Shown: one piece after another, positions 1 through 64,000 of the stretch | Numbering within the stretch: position 1 is the first letter of the stretch | Layout: every line of letters begins with the position of its first letter | Notes under the pieces: model-generated | The model's input: only the letters and a program-made list of their open reading frames with translations | Told to the model about the DNA's origin: nothing | Database searches by the model: none | Origin: Trichobilharzia regenti | Lineage: Eukaryota > Platyhelminthes > Trematoda > Strigeidida > Schistosomatidae | Length of the DNA stretch: 64,000 nt | Direction of reading: 5' to 3' | Assembly (NCBI GenBank): GCA_944472135.2 | Contig: OX235263.1 | Location: 20,451,379-20,515,378 of the forward strand | Program-made: the position numbers and the translations under genes

Positions 1-99
1 CAGAAAAAGCTACATAGATATTTTTACGATTGTTGAAATAAGACGGTATATACTATGACTACTATATCGTATTAACGTCGCCTAGTTTACTAGCTCACT

Positions 100-350
100 A
101 GTCTTCTAGTTGGTCCCATTCCCGGGTAGAGAGGGAAAGTTGGGAGTCGCGTTAGCCACTCTACCTCACAAAACCAATCAGACTGCTACAGAAACTTCAA
201 AGCCCAAGAAGAATATTAAAAATATAAAAAAACAAACTTATTCTTCGCTGGAATCGGATAGGTGAAATGACACAGCGGGCTGGTGAAACCCCGTCCTCAG
301 GAAGCCATTCAACCGATGTGTCGTCTCTGGATTAAAGCAAGAATAAGAAT
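100..350 (+). mobile_element. Partial tRNA-type SINE (family 3) remnant
   Basis: Contains the family-3 body: a run similar to gaaaGTTGGGa..., then gactgctacagaaacttcaa and an AAGCCC tail. Intact members at 7470-7690 and 22690-22935 have the tRNA-like head, which is missing here. Degraded. Confidence 0.5.
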
Positions 351-364
351 GGGGACGTGAAATG

Positions 365-630
365 TATGCCGAACGACATCGTTCTCAATGCAGGACATCA
401 CTCGAGTGGAATCTCAATGGGAAGCGACGAGTGGGTCATCGGTGCGAGAGTAACATGGAGGAGATCGTATGAACTGAAGATAATAGACTGTGGGCAATCG
501 TAGACCAAGTTTAAGGGAACAGCAAAAAATAGAACGAAGCAGGAAGGTGTTGTTGAAACCCTATGTTCCGCTCGGAATCCAGCGGAATAAAAATTATACA
601 ATATCGTATTAAGCACAAAGAAGTGAACTA
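365..630 (+). mobile_element. 3' tail of a non-LTR retrotransposon (copy 1 of 8, antisense to dynein)
   Basis: Matches the recurrent LINE 3' end: GAGTGGAATC, AAGCGACGAGTGGGTC, ATGGAGGAGATCGT and CCCTATGTTCC, then an AT-rich tail. Intact family members encode a C-terminus of the type WRWIGHTLR...WNP.GKRRVGR. This copy is broken by stops and small indels. Confidence 0.6.
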
Positions 631-774
631 CAGCAAGAAGTATAAGATTACTTTTTATGCAAACTGAGGTATTAAAATCTCAAGCACCATAATGTGTAGT
701 ATTCATTTAAGTCTTTATTGGTTCGTTAGTGTAGAATAATAGCACTAGTTTCATGTTTGATCACGGATTGGTAT

Positions 775-1265
775 TATTTAAAGAACCACTGAAAACCACG
801 ATAGCTGTTTCATCCTAGTTTGGGACTCTCCGGCGAAATGCATCCATAACCCCACCGGAGGTCGAACTCAAAACCTCCAGGTTATGAGGAGAAACCTTTT
901 TTTTGAATCCTCATTTCCAGTGCGACAGATTAGCTAGTGTCTGATGCTCACTAATTATTGACTGTCAGAAAAAAAGTTACCTGAAGTTCTAGTAAAAAGT
1001 TTTGACCAGTGTGGTTTATTATATTCGGTGTGAGGACAAATATTGGTTGATGATACCACCTACTAGTCGCGTTACATGCAGTGAGTTGAGAGAAGTTATA
1101 ACTGATGTGCCATTCCATTCCCTACCAATGGCTAACTGGTTGATAAGCTCGCCTGGTAACCCGATGACCTAACCCGATTCGATCCTCGTTAGGATCATGA
1201 ATGTGTACTGTTGAAGAGTTCTAAACTAGAAAGAACCAGCTGTCTAGTAGTCTGTAATTTTTTAA
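775..1265 (+). mobile_element. Hammerhead SINE, composite copy with inverted 5' end
   Basis: The left part (about 780-900) is a minus-strand fragment with B-box-like gagttcgacc (read on minus) and a decayed hammerhead at 798-836. The right part (about 930-1260) is a plus-strand body with the family marker tgtgaggacaaata and a decayed hammerhead at 1206-1255 (gaagagttct ... gaaccagctgtc). Both ribozyme cores carry substitutions. Confidence 0.6.
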
Positions 1266-1929
1266 TTAAAGTCATTTCGTGATCTAACTTTTTCTTAGTA
1301 TTTAATAAAAATACTACCCCTTATACAATGATGCCAAAAGTTTCAATAAATCAGTGATACGCCTAATTTGAAATGAAAAACTGACACACACTAAATCATC
1401 GATACATTCTATTAGTTACATGAAACTACTTTTATTTAGAACCACCACCACAGATATTTAAGTCGTGTGTGGAGAAATATCCATTCGGAAAGACATCAAC
1501 AGGCACGCAATTCACAGTATAACAAACAAGAATAATTCTAATTGATTCCGTTACGAAGACAGGTAAAAATGTATGTCAGTATCACACACATACACAAACA
1601 TATGATGGCGAGTTTTTCGAATTCGATTGCATGGAATAGGCCTTTCATAAATCAAAAGACTGAGGGTCACGCTTATCGTACAAAACGGTTGGTGATCCTA
1701 CACAGTGAAGTGGAACTGCAACCTCTCACAGATCAACAAAAAGTCGAATGCTTAAGCTGTCGAGCCACCTCTCCACTGACTGAGAATTATACATCAACAG
1801 GTTAAATAAGTAATCCTGAATTCATTCTTATTTGCCACGAACTACCAAAATATCAATTGATATTATTAAGACTCTACGACCACCATAAATTCAAATCCGC
1901 CTTAAACGATATTATGATCTAACTACTTA

Positions 1930-2140
1930 ACATGCCACTCGCGCGTCAAGCCCTCAAGTGGAACCCGAAAGGAAAGCGGCGAGTGAGACGTCAGTGCCAG
2001 GTTGACATGGAGGAGATCGTGTGAAGAGGACTAAAATGGATTCAGGTGAAAAGTACAGCAGAAGACAGAAGTGGCAAGTGAAGACGTGCAGCTGAAGCCC
2101 TATGTTCCACTAGGAACCCAAGGGAGCTATAATAATAATA
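1930..2140 (+). mobile_element. LINE 3' tail (copy 2) ending in an AAT repeat
   Basis: Shows AAGTGGAACCCGAAAGGAAA, ATGGAGGAGATCGTGTGAAG and CCCTATGTTCCACTAGGAAC, followed by an ATAATAATAATA tail. A short trinucleotide tail is typical of RTE/CR1-type LINE ends. It lies directly upstream of the RT fragment at 2170, but the two belong to different LINE families. Confidence 0.6.
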
Positions 2141-2164
2141 ACTTAACATGACTTTAAGTTAGAT

Positions 2165-3935
2165 AACAGCTGCGCATGGTCAAGAACACTTTGGGGAGCA
2201 ATTTAATTGGCCCACAGCCACGACCAACCTGCCGAACATCCAACACCTCCCTGAATGAGGTATAGACACAGGTCCTCCATCCCTAACTGAGGTTACTAAA
2301 GCTGTCACCAATCTGAAACTAGGCAAAGCAGCAGGACCTGATGGAATGACTCCAGAGGTATTTAAGTACGGTGGGGACAGTTTATTGTCTGTATTAACTG
2401 AAGTATTAGGCAGCGTCTGGAAATCAAAGGAAGTCCCGTTGGGTTGGTGTAAGTCACTGATCATCCCGATATACAAGAAAGGAGACGAGTCTTCCTGTGA
2501 TAATCACAGAGAGATTAGCTTGACTAATATAGTATCTAAAGTCCTAGGCTCAATAATCATGCGTAGACTAAGTGGTGCTTGGGAGGCACAAACACGAGAG
2601 AGCCAGGCAGGCTTTAGACCATGAAGAGGGTGTATTGATCATATCTTCACCCTTCGACAGATTCTGGAACATAGGCATACTTACCGTCGCCATCCAACAA
2701 TCGTTATGTTTCTTGACCTGAAGGCGAAATTCGATTCTGTCGACTGAGAAGTACTATGTGTATGCATGGCTGTAAAGAGAATGCCGAGAAAATACATTGC
2801 ACTGATCACGGCACTCCACTCGAACTTATCCAGCCAGCCAGGTGAGAACTTATGGTGAGTTATCTGAAATGGTGACAACTAGTGGTGTCTGTCAGGGATG
2901 CCTATTATCCCCATTTCTATTCAATTTCATCAAAGATGTACCAATGATTTAACCCTAACTCATTTCAGAGACTTATGGATTGACTTGCTACCAGATAGTA
3001 GTAGCCTTGTTGACTTAGAATATTCAGATGATATAGTCCTTTTTGGGCGAGGACGCTGACGAAATGCAGAGTCTTCTAAGTGCCTTGAGCTGCAATCTGC
3101 GAATGTTTGGCGTGCGATTCGCTCCCTCCAAAGGTAATATAATGCTACAGGACTGGACTGGACTACATTGACCCTTAGCTTAGAAATAGCGAGTGAAGTG
3201 GTGGCCAGGCGTGCTGACCACTTCACTTATCTGGGAAGCTGCATCAGCCACTCCAAATACGTTGATTGCTGACGAAATCCCAGCAGATACAGAAGGCTCT
3301 TCTGATATATACCAGTTTACGCAGTCTCTGGCGTAGACGTAATATCCGACTGGCTGTGGACCAAAGGGCGTGTGGACTCCTCAGCAGTTCTCTCCATCCT
3401 CCCCCTTTATGGACGAGCTAGACATGACCACTGAAAGTGGAAGATATGAGAGGGTTGGCTAGCCGTCTCTGATCACAGGTGTCTGTGTTGTGTCTCCCGT
3501 ATTAGTTGGTATGATAGAGTGAGCAAATTAAGGTAAGGCATAGGTCGAGTGGTAGGTAAGTCAATGGATGAGGTTGTGAAGCAGTTACGTAGACTCAGAC
3601 TGTAAGGACATGTGTTACATATGCCTAGCCATCGCCTTCCTCGACGGGTGATGTTAGCTGACATAAGATCAGGTTGGAAAAGAGGCAGTGGTGATCAAAC
3701 CAAAACATAGTATCAGTCAATGAAATCCACAACAGTTAGTCTAAGATGGCCACAAAGGGAGGTGTAGACTTCCCAGTTGGGGTCCTCGGGACAGTGAGTA
3801 CCAATGAAGGCTGGAGACAATCGATGATATGACTCAAAATCGTTCTCAATGGCTGGCTCAGATGCATCCACGCCTTGTGACTTATAATATCCAACAAAAC
3901 TATATTGTTTTTCCATATTACTATTCTCCTTGCCT
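2165..3935 (+). mobile_element. RTE/CR1-like LINE with decayed reverse transcriptase
   Basis: Conceptual translation gives RT blocks in order: KAAGPDGMTPEVFKYGGDSL, then IIPIYKKGD, SQAGFRP followed by a stop, VMFLDLKAKFDSVD, and LEYSDDIVLFG (the YADD-equivalent catalytic box, A to S). Further on come LRRLRLxGHVLHMPSHRLPR and the 3' end with MTQNRSQWLAQMHP. Several stops and frameshifts make it non-functional. A better copy of the central part is on the minus strand at 31599-32054. Lacks the N-terminal endonuclease. Its 3' 240 bp are nearly identical to 20670-20940 in the other orientation. Confidence 0.8.
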
Positions 3936-3939
3936 CATA

Positions 3940-5530
3940 TCTCAGTTTACTTGTGGGCGCAAATACATAGGTCGTACAGAAAGGCTAGTGTCTAGTCCCG
4001 TGATGAAGTATTTACTAAGTTGGCTCAAAACATCTGAAGTCAAAGTGCCTAAGAGTACAATAACAAAGTACCTTGTAGACTACGAACTTGATAATGACAC
4101 TGTCAAGTCATCCACACTGTGTTCAGCTGACAAACAAACAGGAAGATGCTTGCAGTTATAGGGAACTTGTGTAATTAGAGTTTAGTAGCTACGTCTCTGT
4201 GCATACAACAGGAAATGGTGGCACCATGCTAATTAATACGTCTTGCATATCAACTGTTATTATTATTATTATTTTCATGCTTTATTTCACATCTTATTAT
4301 TAATAGTATTATTCCTGTAATTGAACAATTCATCAACTTTCAAAGTTTCGTGCCCCTAAGCAGAAAAAGGAACCTGATATGCGCTCTTTCCTCGAGGATT
4401 CGGAAGATATGCAGCGAGGAATTGGTTGAAGAAGAACTGCGTAATCCTAGACAAACCCTGATGAAAGACGGTTTCCCGCCCAGGTTCATAGACAAGAATC
4501 TCAAATCTAAGAAAACTTTCGAACAAGTCCAATCCGTTCCAAAGAAAATACTTCTGCTTAATCTAGAATTCAAAGGTGATATTGAAGCAGAAATCCTTTG
4601 TAAACGCCTCTCTAAATCTCTGAGGAAAACATACTTCGCCTCAAGCCTACAACTGACGTTTTCCTGCAAGAAACTGTTCAGTCAGAATGCAAAGGACAAG
4701 CTGTCACATTGGGCCACCTCAACGAGCATATACCAGTTTATTGCTTTTGTGGAGCTGAGTACATCGGCCGTACCATGCGCTCGTGAACACTATCCAGCCT
4801 GGTTAGTAAAAGGAGACCAAAATCCTGTATACAGTTCAGTGACAAAACATCTAGTCAATTCAGGACATTCAGCGCCCTTAGAAAAATCCTTCAAAGTAAT
4901 ATACAAGATTCAATCAAACCTATCAAAGGGAGTGAAATTAAGACATCTGAGCATAGCCGAGGCACTAGCTATTCAAAAGCTCAAACCCATGCTTCGTATC
5001 CAAAAGAAATGCGTCCAAACCCTGTCCCTGCCATGGCCATCATAAACGGGTAATTTTTTTTAGTAATGACCATCCAATCGCCTTTCTTATCCAAACTTCC
5101 TGTTTATTCATGTTATTTTTAAGTTTTCTTAATCCCTGTTTACACTACCATATTTTCATCTCCGAACTTCGTGTTTATTTTGTCATTTTACTATTTCTAC
5201 ATATTTAATCCCTGATTGCATAAACAATTATTCATCACATTAGTTTTTTTATCCAAACATCCTGTCTATTGTTATTGTTATTTCTACATTTCTAACCCCC
5301 AATTGCACAATGTCAATCCTCTTAGTAATTATGATGCTACTTTGTTTGAGGTTTATCCGCCCCCCCCTGTTTATTATGGCATTCTTATTCCTAATTTTAA
5401 TTCTTATTCATTTGACCCTTAACCGGAAATAATTCTGGAACTTTCCCATCCACTTGATATAAATACACGAATGTACAGTCTAGATGATGACTTCGTCGAA
5501 AAGAAAATATTGTTCGCTGCAACTGTCTTC
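3940..5530 (+). mobile_element. Penelope-like element fragment with GIY-YIG endonuclease remnants
   Basis: Begins with a GIY-YIG-type motif FTCGRKYIGRTERL at about 3950-3993, then a second block at 4350-5040. That block has KRNLICALSSRIRKICSEEL, NPRQTLMKDGFPPRFI and, one frame off, CFCGAEYIGRTMR followed by REHYPAWLVKGD and TKHLVNSGHSA, ending AEALAIQKLKPMLR. These are the spacing and residues of the C-terminal GIY-YIG domain of Penelope-like elements. The frame shift inside the GIY-YIG motif makes it inactive. The 3' part ends near 5520 with a hammerhead-like gatgatgac...cgaaaag. The proximal piece joins a LINE end at about 3945, so the locus is chimeric. Confidence 0.75.
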
Positions 5531-5799
5531 TTAATAACTCCTATGACCCAATGTGTACATTCCATGATTATTCCTGATTTATTGAAAACTGTCGTTTATC
5601 AGTACTGTTATCTAAACTCATTTTAACATTATTATTATTGTTGCTAATATTATTAATATTATTTAACCCGCAATTCATGATAAATTCAAGTGCTTTCACT
5701 AACTGATAAATAATTGTTTGTTTAATTGATGTATTAGAGGCGTAATGCATTTTACCTTAATTTTATATCCTGCTGAAGAGTAGTTCTACCGAAATTTGA

Positions 5800-7234
5800 T
5801 AAATTCACTATATCTTACTTTATTCACAATATTTGTTGTTTATTTTAAATAGAGATGAATTGGACACACACACACACACTAAGGCAGCGTTCAAGTGACA
5901 TTACACGAGCTAAGCAGGCCCTCAAGTGGAATCCACACCGGGTAAGACGACAAGTTGAGCGTTAACTGGAGGGTAACACATAGGAGAAACCGTGAGTAGG
6001 AAAGACTAACGAGGAGCCGCAAAAAGTAGGGTGAAATGGACACGTACGACTACCGCTGTTGCTAGGGTCCCCCTCGAAAACCTAAATGAATAATCCTTGT
6101 AAACAAGACGACGACAACAACAACAACAACGCAGAAAGGTGTTATGAAGTCGCATTCATTATTATAAGTAAGTAATACTTGTTATTAGAGATGTGAATAC
6201 AAATGATTATTGTTACAATTTTCTTCTTTTAAAAAAACAAGAGACGAAGACAAAGTAAAAAGAGAGGAGAGAAGAAACAAAGTTACAATACCTGACCACC
6301 ATCACCACCACCACCACTACCCACGGCACCAAAATAGTAACACATTGTGTGTGTGTGTGTGTGCAGATGGTGCAACAGGCAGGCAGATAAATTATGACAT
6401 TATAATTAAAATAGCAAAGCCTAAAAAACAAAAACAAAATGATGCATAGGTGGTTACCACAGCAGTCTCTAATCCCTTTCTCTCCCTCTCACTCCCCCTA
6501 CATAGACATATATATATAAAATTATACATTACACAAAATGAGGAAAGTACTTTGTTAACCGCACACGCAAACACACACACACACATTAAAAACAGGACAG
6601 CGGGGAAAACCCAGATCACATTATGAGTATAAATAAGTATAAGTAAATACATAATAATAATAATCTTAAAAACAGCAACAACAGCAAAACATCCAAAAAA
6701 AACCAACTCAGTGATGACCGGTAAACAGCCATAAAAAGAAGATATGTGTAAAAATGTTCGCATAGACAAAAAAGAAACATGGATAAAAGCTGATACACAG
6801 GGGGGTGTTTCAGAAGGAAATAAAAACTTTAATGATGATGGTGATAATAATAATAATAATAATAAAATAATCCGAATAAAAACTCAACAAGACAAGAGAA
6901 AACGCAATCTGATCGTCTCATCGATAGATCTCTCTCTCTCTACATATACATGTTGTTATGACGTGTATTCTTTTTCTTCTCTGCGATAAGGAATAATATG
7001 CTGGCGCAAAGAATGACACTATATATAATTACTGGTGATAATCGTCCAACGATGACAACGAGGACGAGATGACGACAACAAGAACAACAGCACTAATGCC
7101 AAGGTGCTATATGGTTGTAAAAATATCAATAAATGTTATTGTATGCGATGTCATTATCAATGTATGCACGGCAAATAAAAGGATATATAGAAGTTGTGTC
7201 GCACGCACATTAGGCAGGCAGGCAGGTACATAGC
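5800..7234 (-). other. Probable 3' UTR and downstream low-complexity region
   Basis: Below the stop codon the minus strand is rich in simple repeats: CAC/GGT near 6298-6318, TG near 6346-6362, AC near 6572-6585, ATT near 6846-6865 and GTTGT-type runs. No AATAAA lies close to the stop. An ATTAAA at 6828-6833 and an AATAAA near 5817 are possible poly(A) signals. The 3' end is not determined from sequence alone. A LINE tail interrupts the region at about 5900-6140. Confidence 0.35.
5895..6145 (+). mobile_element. LINE 3' tail (copy 3)
   Basis: Carries CCCTCAAGTGGAATCC, a GGAGGGTAACA-type block and AAACCGTGAGTAGG, ending in ACAACAACAACAACAAC. Same family as 1930-2140 but degraded. Lies in the probable 3' UTR or just beyond it, antisense to dynein. 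Confidence 0.5.
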
Positions 7235-63461
<56,227 letters not shown>

Positions 63462-64000
63462 AAATGCAAACAGTTGGGCAGGTTATACGAAGCACGCGCC
63501 CAACTCTTTTTGAATGTGGCACACTCAAGATTTACTATCGCACAGTGGACATAAATTTAAATATCTCAGCTAACTTCAACCTAGGCAATTCAGTTATAGA
63601 TATACACATTAAGGTTAATCCTCAGTAGTAATACTGCGCCAATCTACGATACAGTGGTGTACGAATCCGAATGCCAATAACACCCAAATATTTGCATTGT
63701 AGTAGGAAATACTTCACTGAAATGACAATCTACAGGTTTATTATCATTCAACATAGAATACTGACCTGCATTGTTAAAATCAACTGGTTAAGCCGAAGGT
63801 GACTGGTTGGTCACTTAACCTGTTCTGCACATTGTTTTCAGTTCGGGGGTTCATCCTTGATCCCTAGTCATACAAGCACACTTTGTCTCTCAAAAGCGCG
63901 GATCAAAGACGGCCCAATTCCTGCCCTGATTCTGTTTATGGATTTTTGATTCATGCCAAATAATTGCATTTGAAGCTGAAAGATAATATATGCGTACAAC
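63462..64000 (-). other. 5' flank of the dynein gene
   Basis: The stretch above the start codon contains an in-frame TAA at 63483-63485. No TATA box or clear trans-splice acceptor could be assigned, and a spliced-leader or upstream 5' UTR exon cannot be excluded. A degraded tRNA-like segment with a B-box-like sequence (ggttcatcc) is present near 63848-63856. Nothing else is recognised. Confidence 0.4.

Noticed and set aside
6210..6769. Overlapping open frames on both strands (His-rich plus frame; Cys/Val/Phe-rich minus frames)
   Set aside because: They come from CAC, TG, AAT and other simple repeats near the dynein 3' end. No family similarity and no splice context.

Overview
The window is from a eukaryote, most likely a schistosome flatworm (Platyhelminthes, Trematoda). 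The DNA is AT-rich and intron-dense. One conserved animal gene has five 30-38 nt introns at its 5' end and kilobase-sized, transposon-filled introns further on. The repeats include Penelope-like elements with GIY-YIG endonuclease remnants, RTE/CR1-type non-LTR retrotransposons, and tRNA-derived SINEs followed by a hammerhead-ribozyme motif like schistosome Sm-alpha. Nothing in the sequence fixes the species.

One protein-coding gene spans almost the whole window on the minus strand: the cytoplasmic dynein 1 heavy chain (DYNC1H1), from ATG 63461 to stop 7235-7237. I traced 46 constitutive coding exons by splice sites, phase and family similarity. They give about 4,729 residues. In gene order: 63461-51119 N-terminal tail; 51011-45730 linker; 42180-39545 AAA1; 38550-35370 AAA2 up to the AAA3 P-loop; 34467-32976 AAA3 and AAA4; 30363-24437 stalk and microtubule-binding domain; 23750-14379 AAA5, AAA6 and start of the C-terminal region; 12460-7235 C-terminal domain. 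The 3' UTR and about 7 kb of repeat-filled flank lie below 7235, and about 540 bp of 5' flank lies above 63461.

The most interesting feature is a pair of tandem, equal-length (196 nt), same-phase exons, 27569-27764 and 27078-27273. They encode two different versions of the stalk/microtubule-binding segment. Including both would shift the reading frame, so they look like mutually exclusive exons giving two dynein motors with different track-binding heads. A possible 33-nt in-frame cassette microexon lies at 42628-42660. Exon 16 carries an apparent one-base frameshift near 51210. The splice donor of exon 37 runs directly into a 72-nt TA repeat.

The introns hold decayed mobile elements: RT-bearing LINE pieces, at least five Penelope-like fragments including a 680-bp fold-back copy at 42818-43500, hammerhead SINEs, and two further tRNA-type SINE families. 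No second protein-coding gene, functional tRNA, rRNA or CRISPR array was found.
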